Shown in pieces: positions 7,982 to 16,091 of a stretch of 64,000 nucleotides of DNA. Within the stretch, counting starts at the first letter, position 1; every line of letters starts with the position of its first letter. Both the position numbers and the translations under genes were made by a program. The notes under the pieces were generated by a model, which searched no databases, had not been told where the DNA came from, and saw only the letters and a list, made by a program, of their open reading frames with translations. This DNA comes from Exiguobacterium sibiricum 7-3 (GTDB lineage Bacteria > Bacillota > Bacilli > Exiguobacteriales > Exiguobacteriaceae), in NCBI RefSeq assembly GCF_000620865.1, contig NZ_KK211190.1, positions 1,749,971 through 1,813,970 on the forward strand. Direction: 5' to 3'.

Positions 7982-9403
7982 TCATTTTATGAAACCATCC
8001 TCTTCTATCAATTGCTTGAACCAATGTCCACTCTTTTTGACCGTTCTGGTCTGACTGGCCAAGTCCACCCCGACGAAGCCATATCGGTTTTTATACGCAT
8101 TGCTCCATGACCAGTTATCCATGAACGTCCAAAGATGATACCCTTTGACGTTCGCACCTTCTTGTAAGGCAAGATGGACCCACTTGAGATGCTCCGCGAT
8201 GAAATCAATCCGGTAATCATCCTGAATGCTTCCGTCCGCATCACGATACCGTTCTTCTCCCTCGACGCCCATGCCGTTCTCCGAAATGAAGCACTCGATG
8301 TTTCCATAGTTCTCACGCAAGTTCGTCAAGATGTCATAGACACCCTTCTCGTAAATTTCCCATCCCCTGTGACGGTTCATTTTACGTCCCGGCATCTCGT
8401 AATAATCGAACAGATGCTCCGGCATGAACGGTGCTGCGGGGTTCGGCAGATGCTCCTTCACCTTGATCCGTCTCGGCTGGTAATAGTTAATACCGAGCAG
8501 GTCGACCGTATAGGTCGCAATCATCTGCCGGTCCGTTTCTTCCATGTCCGGTAGAGCGTTTTGTTCCTCTAACAGATTGATCAGTTCTTGCGGGAAGGTC
8601 CCGAGCACGGATGGATCCAGGAAGGAACGGTTGAACAGGATGTCCGCCAAGTGAGCAGCTTGGACGTCCGCCTCATTCTGGCTTCTCGGATAAGAAGGGG
8701 TCAGGTTCAGAATGATACCGATCTTGCCCGCCTGGTCTGATTCCTTATATGCTTTGATTGCCAGTGCACTGGATAAGATCGAATGATAAGCGACCTGGAC
8801 GGCTCTTTTGAAGTCCACTACATTCGGATAATGGAAATCATACAGATAGCCACCTTCGACCGGGACGATCGGTTCGTTATGCGTGAACCATTTCGATACG
8901 CGGTCACCGAACAACTCGAAGCAAGTCTTGGCATAGTCGACGAAATGCAGGACGACGTCCCGGCTCTCCCATCCACCTTTTTGTTGCAGCGCAAGCGGCA
9001 TATCGAAATGGTATAGATTGACGAATGGTTCGATATCCGCCTGGATCAGCTCATCGATCACACGATTATAGAAGTCCACGGCCAATGGATTGATTTTCCC
9101 TTCACCTGTCGGGAACAGCCGTGACCAGGAAATCGACAGTCGGAAAGAGTTGTGTCCCAGTTCCTTCATCAAAGCGATATCCTCTTCGTACCGGTGATAA
9201 AAATTAGACGCTACGTTCGCACTGACCCCGTCAAAGAATCGGTTGGGCTCTTGCTCGTACCAGTAGTCCCAAATGTTCGGACCCTTTCCCGCTTCATCTG
9301 CCGCCCCTTCCATTTGCGTGGCGGAGGCAGCCGTTCCCCACCAAAAGTCAGTCGGAAAGGTATACTTTTTTGTTTGTCCGGTCATGTTTTCAATCTGATT
9401 CAT
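7982..9403 (-). CDS. gmuD: GH1 6-phospho-beta-glycosidase
   Basis: This is a complete GH1 (beta/alpha)8 enzyme of ~473 residues. The N-terminal signature is FWWGTAASATQMEG, the acid/base motif is THNEP (Glu177) and the nucleophile motif is SENGMG (Glu375). The family cleaves 6-phospho-beta-glucosides or -mannosides made by PTS uptake; position in a gmu-like operon favours mannose- or glucose-containing disaccharide phosphates. The start at 9403 is chosen because AGGA lies 10 bases upstream; a GTG at 9412 has no proper spacing. It follows the IIC gene by 29 bases. Confidence 0.92.
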   Translation of the reverse strand: MNQIENMTGQTKKYTFPTDFWWGTAASATQMEGAADEAGKGPNIWDYWYEQEPNRFFDGVSANVASNFYHRYEEDIALMKELGHNSFRLSISWSRLFPTGEGKINPLAVDFYNRVIDELIQADIEPFVNLYHFDMPLALQQKGGWESRDVVLHFVDYAKTCFELFGDRVSKWFTHNEPIVPVEGGYLYDFHYPNVVDFKRAVQVAYHSILSSALAIKAYKESDQAGKIGIILNLTPSYPRSQNEADVQAAHLADILFNRSFLDPSVLGTFPQELINLLEEQNALPDMEETDRQMIATYTVDLLGINYYQPRRIKVKEHLPNPAAPFMPEHLFDYYEMPGRKMNRHRGWEIYEKGVYDILTNLRENYGNIECFISENGMGVEGEERYRDADGSIQDDYRIDFIAEHLKWVHLALQEGANVKGYHLWTFMDNWSWSNAYKNRYGFVGVDLASQTRTVKKSGHWFKQLIEEDGFIK

Positions 9404-9432
9404 CGTATGCACATCCTATCTGTAGTTTTCAC

Positions 9433-10770
9433 TCAACCGATTTGTTGATCTTTTTCCTGTATGGTCTTCGCCTCTGCTCTCTCCTTTTTCAGGTTCAGAC
9501 GATCGATGAAGACAAGGAATGGGAACCACACGGCCATGATGATCGCGAAGTTGACGAGTTGTAATAATCCGCCGGCCAGGGAATTCGTCGCCATCATCCC
9601 GCTGATGAACATCGGAACGGTCCACGGGACGGCGACACCGGTCGGAGGCGGAACGAGACCTGTTGACATGGCGAAGTACGTCACGGTGACGGTAATCATC
9701 GGAGCGAAAATCCAAGGGATCATGATCAGTGGGTTCATGACAATCGGTAGTCCGAAAATCATTGGTTCATTAACGTTAAAGATACCCGGTCCGATTGACA
9801 ACTTCCCGATTTGTTTTAATTGTTTGGAACGCATGAACAACAGGATGGCGACGACGACAGCCAGGGTCGAACCTGATCCGCCGATCCCGACAGTGTAGAT
9901 TTCGATGAACTGTTTGCTGATGATGTTCGGGATTTCTCCATTTGACGTGTAGGCGTTCAGATTTTCGAGTGACAGCGTATTCCAGATCGGATCCATCACC
10001 GAGTTGACGATGACCTGACCGTGGAGACCGAAGAACCAGAAGAGCTGGACAAAGAAGATGGCAATCAAGGTCGGGACGAGTCCGTTTCCTAGATTGACGA
10101 GCGGCTTTTGGACAAGGTCAAAAATGAGATCGTGTAAGTTCGTGTTCAAAAGAGAAGTGACCGCAATGTTGATCATGAGGAAGGTAGTGAGGGTCAACAA
10201 GGCCGGGATGAGAGCTGAAAAAGATTTGGCGACCGCAGTCGGCACGCCGGCCGGCATTTTGATCGTCCAGTTCTTCTGGACGACGAAGCGGTAGATTTCT
10301 CCTGCCAAGAATCCGGTGATCATGGCAAGGAACATGCCTTTCGCACCTAAGCGGTCGAGCGGGATGACGTTTCCGACCGGACCTGTGACATTTTCAACTG
10401 AAACAAAAAATGGAGTAAGTAATAAGAACGAGACTAAAGCAATGACACCACCGAATACGGCTTCGACTTCGTAACTTTTAGAAAGATAATAGCCAATTCC
10501 AAATACCACAAACAATGACATGATTCCCATCGTCGCGGACGGTGCATTCCCGAGTGACGTCTTGAAGGCATCGAGTACGCCAGGAGACATGAACTTATCA
10601 AGAAACGGTAGATTCGCGACGACGACGATCAACGAACCGAACATCGTAATCGGAAAAGCAAGCATGAACGCATCACGTAACGTTTGCAGGTAACGACTGT
10701 TATTCAAAAATGCCGCCATCGGCATCAGGAAACGACTCAACAGGTCGAACCACTTACTATTCTCAGTCAT
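9433..10770 (-). CDS. gmuC: PTS lactose/cellobiose-family transporter subunit IIC
   Basis: The protein of ~445 residues has about ten membrane helices and the hallmarks of the Lac-family EIIC: LRDAFMLAFPITMFGSLIVV near the N-terminus, NEPMIFGLPIVMNP in the substrate loop and PWTVPMFISG late. It forms the membrane channel that imports a beta-disaccharide while the cytosolic IIA and IIB phosphorylate it. The start at 10770 has AAGGAG 8 bases upstream; a GTG at 10779 overlaps that ribosome site. It lies between IIA and the GH1 gene in one minus-strand operon. Confidence 0.93.
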   Translation of the reverse strand: MTENSKWFDLLSRFLMPMAAFLNNSRYLQTLRDAFMLAFPITMFGSLIVVVANLPFLDKFMSPGVLDAFKTSLGNAPSATMGIMSLFVVFGIGYYLSKSYEVEAVFGGVIALVSFLLLTPFFVSVENVTGPVGNVIPLDRLGAKGMFLAMITGFLAGEIYRFVVQKNWTIKMPAGVPTAVAKSFSALIPALLTLTTFLMINIAVTSLLNTNLHDLIFDLVQKPLVNLGNGLVPTLIAIFFVQLFWFFGLHGQVIVNSVMDPIWNTLSLENLNAYTSNGEIPNIISKQFIEIYTVGIGGSGSTLAVVVAILLFMRSKQLKQIGKLSIGPGIFNVNEPMIFGLPIVMNPLIMIPWIFAPMITVTVTYFAMSTGLVPPPTGVAVPWTVPMFISGMMATNSLAGGLLQLVNFAIIMAVWFPFLVFIDRLNLKKERAEAKTIQEKDQQIG

Positions 10771-10785
10771 CTCAAACACTCCTTC

Positions 10786-11115
10786 TTATTTTTTAGAAAA
10801 CTTATGTTCCATGAGCTCGATGAGCCCCGAGGTTAAATCAAGCATCGTCTGAGTCGACATCAAGTGGTCCTCTGCATGCAGCAGTAATAGGGACAACGTT
10901 GCCGGTTCACCGTTCGCTTCCTTTTGCACTTGTCCAAAGTGAACCTGGTGCGCTTCCTGCAGTTGCGAACGTGCACTGGACAGCAATTGATCAAACTCTT
11001 CAAAGGTACCGTCTTTATACACTTCGATTGCCTCACGGATCGTACTTCTTGCATTCCCGCTGTGCAAAATCATCATGAACGCTACTTGTTCAATCGTCTG
11101 TTCATTCGTTGGCAT
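10786..11115 (-). CDS. gmuA: PTS lactose/cellobiose-family subunit IIA
   Basis: This is a helical IIA protein of ~110 residues with the phospho-acceptor segment LLLLHAEDHLM (His80), which receives phosphate from HPr and passes it to IIB. The N-terminal FMMILHSGNARSTIREAI is also typical of the family. The GTG at 11124 would overlap the IIB stop; the ATG at 11115 has GGGG 8 bases upstream and lies 5 bases past that stop, so translation is probably coupled to IIB. Confidence 0.92.
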   Translation of the reverse strand: MPTNEQTIEQVAFMMILHSGNARSTIREAIEVYKDGTFEEFDQLLSSARSQLQEAHQVHFGQVQKEANGEPATLSLLLLHAEDHLMSTQTMLDLTSGLIELMEHKFSKK

Positions 11116-11120
11116 ATCAT

Positions 11121-11417
11121 TCACCCCATCAATTTTACGGCTTGTTCGTACGCCGCTTTTCCGTCAGCCATTCCATACGCCATCATATCGATCACTTCGA
11201 CCGGCTTATCTGTCGCCTTTTGAAATTTCGATAATAGAAAACGCATCTGAGGTCCAATCAGGATGACATCGGCACCATCCATCTCTTTCATTGCCTGATC
11301 TTGTCCTACTGCCCAAATCTTGGCTTCTTCTCCGATTCCCTTCGCATGTTCCTGCATTTTCGATACGAGGATACTCGTCGACATTCCCGAGCTGCACGCC
11401 AACATAATTTTTTTCAT
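11121..11417 (-). CDS. gmuB: PTS lactose/cellobiose-family subunit IIB
   Basis: A 98-residue IIB domain with phospho-Cys8 in the loop ACSSGMSTS, followed by KMQEHA and a GPQMRFLL segment, all typical of the cellobiose/chitobiose IIB family. It passes phosphate from IIA to the incoming sugar. AAGGAGG lies 8 bases before the ATG. It is the first gene of the operon, just downstream of a promoter with a cre site. Confidence 0.92.
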   Translation of the reverse strand: MKKIMLACSSGMSTSILVSKMQEHAKGIGEEAKIWAVGQDQAMKEMDGADVILIGPQMRFLLSKFQKATDKPVEVIDMMAYGMADGKAAYEQAVKLMG

Positions 11418-11435
11418 TTAAAATTCCTCCTTTTT

Positions 11436-11450
11436 TGAAATCGCTTACAA
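11436..11450 (-). promoter_or_regulatory. cre site (CcpA catabolite control) of the gmu-like operon
   Basis: TTGTAAGCGATTTCA on the minus strand fits WTGNAANCGNWNNCW at every position and also the TGTNANCGNTNNCA form. It lies just downstream of the -10 box, the usual place for a CcpA roadblock, between promoter and ribosome site of gmuB. Confidence 0.75.
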
Positions 11451-11455
11451 GTTTG

Positions 11456-11483
11456 ATTATACGGATTTATTCTTTCATGTCTA
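11456..11483 (-). promoter_or_regulatory. Promoter of the gmu-like operon
   Basis: On the minus strand TAGACA (11483-11478) and TATAAT (11461-11456) are separated by 16 bases. The -35 box lies inside the GntR operator candidate, so repressor binding would block RNA polymerase. Confidence 0.6.
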
Positions 11484-11487
11484 TACT
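11478..11487 (-). promoter_or_regulatory. Candidate GntR operator overlapping the -35 box
   Basis: TGTCTATACT on the plus strand (AGTATAGACA on the minus) matches the site upstream of the regulator gene at 9 of 10 positions. It lies between the divergent operon and the isomerase-kinase gene, so it could control both. Confidence 0.45.
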
Positions 11488-11564
11488 TGATAATTATTTT
11501 GTTTATTTTTATTTTTTAAAAGTGTAGAGTTGTTATTGAAAATAGATTGAAGGAGGAATAAGAC

Positions 11565-13358
11565 ATGCAGGAACCGATTTTTTTCGAACCCGTCGCAAAA
11601 GAGCGAATTTGGGGTGGTCAGAAGCTTCGACAGTATGGTTTCCCCGTTTCAGACGAACGACGTATAGGTGAAGTCTGGACGATTGCCAGTCATCCGAACG
11701 GCATGACGACCGTTCAATCCAGAACACTGACAGGTCTTACGCTGGAAGAATTATGGTCAAATCACCCTGAAATTTTTGGAATGGAGACGCACTCCGACTT
11801 CCCGCTTTTACTGAAGTGGATCGATGCCTCGACGGATTTATCGGTCCAAGTCCACCCGACCGACGCGGATGCGAGACGCTATGAAGACCAGCCGTTCGGT
11901 AAGAATGAATGTTGGTACATCATCGATTGTCCTGAGAACGCTACTCTCATCTACGGTCATTCCCTGTCTTCGCCATCCGAACTTGATACGGCAGTCGACC
12001 AGGGAACCTTAGTCCAATCGCTGAAGCACATCCCAGTCTCAAAAGGTGATTTCTTCTATGTACCGGCCGGAACGGTCCATGCTTTGACGAAAGGCTGTGT
12101 CGTCCTCGAAATCCAACAAAGTTCAGATACGACTTACCGGCTATATGATTATGATCGTCTCGATCCTGTGACAGGAATGAAACGTCCGCTTCATCTCGAT
12201 CAAGCCCGACGCGTCATCCGTTTCCCGCATTTTCACTACGCGGAACCTCCTGTTTTCTTGTCTTCCTTCCGCAAAAGATTGACGCAGACACCTGATTTCT
12301 TCGTCGAAGAATGGGCCATCCGCCAGACACATACCTTGGAGTCATCCCCTTTGTTCCAAATCATTACGGTCATCGAAGGAACGATTGAATTGAATGGTGT
12401 TAAATTATCAGTTGGCACAACGGTCCTCTTACCTGCTAATAGCGAGCATACTGTCTCCGGAACAGGACTTCTGATCGTCACCGGTCCCTCACTAAAAATA
12501 ACGCGTCCGCTCCGGATCGGGATCGATTTAGGTGGCACCCAGACACGCGTCGCCGTCGTCAATCAGGATACTATCATTAAACAGCTATCGTTTCCGACAC
12601 GTCCGGCAGCTGGTCCGGAACAAACTATCTCTCACATCAAACAAGCCATTCAACTGTTCTCGGACGAATTCCAGCTGACGACAATCGGTATCGCAGCCCC
12701 CGGGCCGCTCGATACCAAGACGGGACATCTCCTGTCTCCTCCGAACTTGCCGGGTTGGGATGACGTCGATCTCGTCACCCCTCTATCCTCGACGTTCGAC
12801 ATCCCGGTGTCGCTTGAGAATGATGCGAATGCCGCAGCCCTCGGCGAAGCTCTATTCGGAGCGGGTCAATCGTACTCTTCCGTCTATTACGTGACCGTCA
12901 GTACGGGTATAGGCGGCGGATATGTGTATGAGAAAAAACTCATTCGTGGGGCGCACGGGTACGCAGGAGAAATCGGCAATACGATCATCGATTCATCCGG
13001 TCCGGCACATCCTGTGCTTAATGCCGGTTCGCTTGAAGGACTGGCCAGCGGCACGGCTCTTCAATCACGCGCTTTAGAAAAGCGGGCGTCGTCCATCGAA
13101 CGGTTACTCGAGGACCCGCAGGAACGGACCCGTTTCATCAACCACCTGGCGACAGGACTCGCCAATATCATTCATACGATTGATCCAGATGTCATCGTCA
13201 TCGGCGGTGGGGTTACCGGATCAGCCGATTTGTATTGGGAAGAGTTGCTTGAAGCTGTCAGCGGATTAGTCTATCCGTCGCTCCGATCTAGTATCGATAT
13301 CCGTCTCGCGACACTGGAGGGTCATGCCGGAGTCATCGGAGCGGCATATCTAGAGTGA
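11565..13358 (+). CDS. Natural fusion: mannose-6-phosphate isomerase + ROK sugar kinase
   Basis: One unbroken 597-residue frame with GGAGG before the ATG. Residues 1-~309 are a full type I phosphomannose isomerase (cupin): zinc ligands His97 (QVHPTD), Glu115 (NECWY), His172 (VPAGTVHAL) and active-site Arg192. After a short linker, residues ~316-597 are a full ROK kinase: DLGGTQTR (321-328), AAPGPLD, catalytic Asp420 in ENDANAA, STGIGGG and His464 in AHGYAGEIGN. The usual ROK zinc motif CxCGxxGC is absent; the aligned segment is LNAGSLEGLASG. In B. subtilis separate gmuE (ROK fructokinase) and gmuF (isomerase) sit in the gmu operon; here they are joined in the order isomerase-kinase and diverge from gmuB. 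Together they would link mannose-6-P, fructose-6-P and free sugar phosphorylation. Confidence 0.9.
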   Translation: MQEPIFFEPVAKERIWGGQKLRQYGFPVSDERRIGEVWTIASHPNGMTTVQSRTLTGLTLEELWSNHPEIFGMETHSDFPLLLKWIDASTDLSVQVHPTDADARRYEDQPFGKNECWYIIDCPENATLIYGHSLSSPSELDTAVDQGTLVQSLKHIPVSKGDFFYVPAGTVHALTKGCVVLEIQQSSDTTYRLYDYDRLDPVTGMKRPLHLDQARRVIRFPHFHYAEPPVFLSSFRKRLTQTPDFFVEEWAIRQTHTLESSPLFQIITVIEGTIELNGVKLSVGTTVLLPANSEHTVSGTGLLIVTGPSLKITRPLRIGIDLGGTQTRVAVVNQDTIIKQLSFPTRPAAGPEQTISHIKQAIQLFSDEFQLTTIGIAAPGPLDTKTGHLLSPPNLPGWDDVDLVTPLSSTFDIPVSLENDANAAALGEALFGAGQSYSSVYYVTVSTGIGGGYVYEKKLIRGAHGYAGEIGNTIIDSSGPAHPVLNAGSLEGLASGTALQSRALEKRASSIERLLEDPQERTRFINHLATGLANIIHTIDPDVIVIGGGVTGSADLYWEELLEAVSGLVYPSLRSSIDIRLATLEGHAGVIGAAYLE

Positions 13359-13490
13359 TTTGCCCCTCACAGATGTTCTCGATCTCTCAGAGATATCGAC
13401 TCGAGGATTTGATTCATTTCACAACCTAAATATCGCCATTTTCCGTTTGATAGGTATAATGAATTATGAATCTATATTGGAGTTGATCCC

Positions 13491-13730
13491 ATGCCTCAAA
13501 CATTGTTTTATGTTTCCCTGCTCAATAGCATCTACATCGTAACCAACCTTCTTACTTATTCAGATAGTATCTTCAACGCACCGCTTGGTTTAACGACCCT
13601 GATCGCCATAGTCTTGTTAGTACTGAACAACAGATTAAAGAAAACTGCATACTCCACATTCATTAAAACTACAGATGTCCTTAGTTTTATTAACATCCTG
13701 ATTGGATTTTCGCTGATTGTTTTTATCTAG
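13491..13730 (+). CDS. Small membrane protein (79 aa)
   Basis: Two or three hydrophobic helices with few charges: residues ~5-22, ~32-47 and a C-terminal FINILIGFSLIVFI. GGAG lies 7 bases before the ATG and a TATAAT about 30 bases further upstream could be its -10. It ends at a strong bidirectional terminator. No family recognised. Confidence 0.55.
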   Translation: MPQTLFYVSLLNSIYIVTNLLTYSDSIFNAPLGLTTLIAIVLLVLNNRLKKTAYSTFIKTTDVLSFINILIGFSLIVFI

Positions 13731-13736
13731 GAATCT

Positions 13737-13784
13737 AAAAAAGATGAGCGTATACATCAAGTTGATGTGTACGCTCATCTTTTA
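13737..13784. terminator. Bidirectional terminator
   Basis: A near-perfect 22-bp stem AAAAGATGAGCGTATACATC / GATGTGTACGCTCATCTTTT lies between convergent genes, with A and T runs on both sides. Confidence 0.85.
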
Positions 13785-13826
13785 CGAATTATGTAGACTG
13801 ATCTTACTTTTGTTTTTGAATCAGTT

Positions 13827-14378
13827 TTAGTCATCGATGATTTCCCTGTCTTGAAACGGATGCTCCGTAAAGTTTGCAATAAAATCAAAACCGGCAGCAT
13901 CGTGGTCAATCATCAGATAGTAGATATCCTTCGAAGGAATTGAAAAATCAAACGCAAACAACAGCCAGTCATCCGAGTCATTGATAATGGATATATCTTT
14001 TTCCGTTGTGATTAAAACATTTCGCCCGTTATATGCATCAAAATAAGCTAGCGGGAGAAGCTGTTCGACTTCTTCGAGCGAACAGATCTCAAGAAGATAA
14101 TGGTATCGTCCTCTTGATAACTTGGTCGTTTTTCCTACTTTTGAAAGGCTGATTTCTGAAACGCCACCAAAAGCATGTATATAGAGCGGATACCGGTCCA
14201 GTCCCAAAATGAAGTCCTTCAGCAGAAAAAACGCCCCATCTTGATATTTATCTGCTCCAGGAGATGCAGACTCATAATCTTTATCATCAAAAAAGGCATA
14301 GAATTGTGTGTCTCCTTGAAATGTGGTTTCCCATTTAAACGTATCGTCTAATCCTCCTAATACTCGGTACAAAATCAT
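13827..14378 (-). CDS. Hypothetical protein (183 aa)
   Basis: A soluble acidic protein, mixed alpha/beta, with no signal peptide: MILYRVLGGLDDTFKW at the start, LYIHAFGGVSEISLSKVGK in the middle, and DWLLFAFDFSIPSKDIYYLM near the end. GAGGGAG lies 8 bases before the ATG at 14378. An upstream in-frame start at 14408 lacks a ribosome site. It follows the GNAT gene by ~47 bases on the same strand in a cluster with a SUKH gene. Its composition resembles immunity proteins, but I cannot name a family. Confidence 0.6.
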   Translation of the reverse strand: MILYRVLGGLDDTFKWETTFQGDTQFYAFFDDKDYESASPGADKYQDGAFFLLKDFILGLDRYPLYIHAFGGVSEISLSKVGKTTKLSRGRYHYLLEICSLEEVEQLLPLAYFDAYNGRNVLITTEKDISIINDSDDWLLFAFDFSIPSKDIYYLMIDHDAAGFDFIANFTEHPFQDREIIDD

Positions 14379-14425
14379 CGACTCGACTCCCTCGTTGTCC
14401 GTCCACATTAACTACTGTTCCATAT

Positions 14426-14899
14426 TCATTTCATGATTCCTGTATGCAGACGCATTTTGACGAATTCATAACTTCCGCCGTTCGTTTCCTGTTGAAACCG
14501 TTCAACCGGTTCAAAACCGCTTTTCGCATACAGCCGGATGGCCCGTTCGTTAAAGGTTGCGACGGCTAATTCGATGTAGCGCGGTTGATACTTTTGAATC
14601 GCAAAGGCGAGACCACTTTTCAAGAACGCTGGACCGTTTCCCTGTCCCGTCAAATCTGGTCGCATTCCCAGTGCCAACTCAAGACTATTCTGTCCAGGCT
14701 CAAATACAAAAAATCCGATTAGTTTTGTTTCATCCATCACCGCATAATAATGTTCCGTCCGTTGATCGGGATCCAAAAATTCTGCCAAGTCGTCCTGATC
14801 GTTCGGCATATCATAAAAGGCAAAGTCGCCTTCGTATGTCCATTCATAGGCAATCTCTTCCGCCTGACTTTGTGTCAGTGGCAGATAAGTATAGCTCAT
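14426..14899 (-). CDS. GNAT-family N-acetyltransferase
   Basis: The GNAT fold covers the whole 158 residues: the acetyl-CoA loop LALGMRPDLTGQGNGPAFLKSGL (a variant of Q/RxxGxG/A), then IELAVATFNERAIRLYAKSGFEPVERF, the classic final strand-helix region. GGAG lies 8 bases before the ATG at 14899. The acceptor (protein N-terminus, amine or drug) cannot be read from sequence. It is downstream of the SUKH gene on the same strand. Confidence 0.85.
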   Translation of the reverse strand: MSYTYLPLTQSQAEEIAYEWTYEGDFAFYDMPNDQDDLAEFLDPDQRTEHYYAVMDETKLIGFFVFEPGQNSLELALGMRPDLTGQGNGPAFLKSGLAFAIQKYQPRYIELAVATFNERAIRLYAKSGFEPVERFQQETNGGSYEFVKMRLHTGIMK

Positions 14900-14934
14900 C
14901 ACGCATTCTCCTTTTTAAAACTACTCACAATGTT

Positions 14935-15549
14935 TTATTTCTTATCTTCAAGATAAAGTGTTTCGTCGACTTCTTCATACGTTAAAGTATCATCATATAT
15001 TACAGTCATTTCAAGGTCTTCTGACCACTCCCAAAAGTAATCGCCCTGTGCAATAATAGCGCGTTCTAAAAAACATTCGAAATTCAAATTTAATGGAACA
15101 GCCATATCCAGACCATCTGATGGATGCATAACTGTGATATATGGTTTTTTAAAGGATCCTTCTGCATCCGCACATTGATTTTTATCAATTAAAATCCAAT
15201 CCTCATCTATTTGACCTATGATCCAGAAGTTTCCTTCTGAGAGGAGACCGTCTTCTGAATGGTGTTCTTCTGACATTTCGAGCATTTCCTTAAGAGGAAA
15301 CAATTCTAGAATTAAATCAGATTCAGTTCTAAATAAGCCACATCCATCATGCAACGTTAAAAAATGTTTATAGTCTTTCGGCAAAGTAAAATTATTTTCA
15401 GGCAAGCAGGATTCAATTTCTTGAGAAGTTAAAGGTTTATTAAAACTACAAGTTGCCCATCCGTTTCTACCGTATCTTCCCATAATAAATCTCGGCTCAT
15501 CTTTAAACATTTGTTTGAGCAAAGTCAATGTTCTTTCAATCGGTTTCAT
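14935..15549 (-). CDS. SMI1/KNR4 (SUKH) family protein
   Basis: The SUKH domain covers nearly the whole 204 residues: LPKDYKHFLTLHDGCGLF, a GNFWIIGQIDEDWILID segment, and NFECFLERAIIAQGDYFWEW. It is a paralogue of the protein at 1521-2462 without that protein's C-terminal extension. The coding sequence is visibly richer in A/T than its neighbours. AGGAGG lies 7 bases before the ATG. Family members often neutralise polymorphic toxins; no toxin gene is visible nearby. Confidence 0.82.
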   Translation of the reverse strand: MKPIERTLTLLKQMFKDEPRFIMGRYGRNGWATCSFNKPLTSQEIESCLPENNFTLPKDYKHFLTLHDGCGLFRTESDLILELFPLKEMLEMSEEHHSEDGLLSEGNFWIIGQIDEDWILIDKNQCADAEGSFKKPYITVMHPSDGLDMAVPLNLNFECFLERAIIAQGDYFWEWSEDLEMTVIYDDTLTYEEVDETLYLEDKK

Positions 15550-15710
15550 CTTATATCCTCCTCAATTTTCGAACTGCTCCTATTTACAAGTATTCTCTTC
15601 ATTCTATACCTTTAATTGGAAATAAAGATACCAACTTCTCGCGTTTATGATATGATCAACTCAATAAAAAAATACATATATTACCTTTTTAAAAGAACGG
15701 AGGATTTTGA

Positions 15711-16031
15711 ATGAGTGGTGATGGACTAGTTTGGAGTGTTCTAATATCAATCTTAATCGTTTTGAATTTGTCGGCTGTTCTTTTATACAGGAAAGGTAAA
15801 ATGCCTTTATGGGGATCCGGCTTAATAATCGGAATTCTTGGACCAATCACTGCTTTAATATCAGGTTCTATCTTTTTAAAAATAGATCACAGTATGGGTG
15901 GAGACGGTTTTGGGGCTGCTTTTTCAGCTGCTTTTATCGGATTCGTTATCGTTGGTAACGGAATCCTATATCTTATTGTTGGTCTTGCAATAGTGATTAC
16001 GAACTTCATTAGAAAACGTCAACTAAATTAA
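15711..16031 (+). CDS. Membrane protein (106 aa)
   Basis: Three hydrophobic segments (residues ~6-26, ~34-54, ~68-97) with Gly-rich stretches (MGGDGFGAAFSAAFIG). ACGGAGG lies 7 bases before the ATG. AT-rich. The next gene, for a membrane-anchored helical protein, starts 60 bases downstream, so the two are likely an operon. Family not recognised. Confidence 0.65.
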   Translation: MSGDGLVWSVLISILIVLNLSAVLLYRKGKMPLWGSGLIIGILGPITALISGSIFLKIDHSMGGDGFGAAFSAAFIGFVIVGNGILYLIVGLAIVITNFIRKRQLN

Positions 16032-16091
16032 TGATGATGAAATCTCAAAATATTCATATCTAAAAATGAAAAATAAGGAGGACTTCATATT

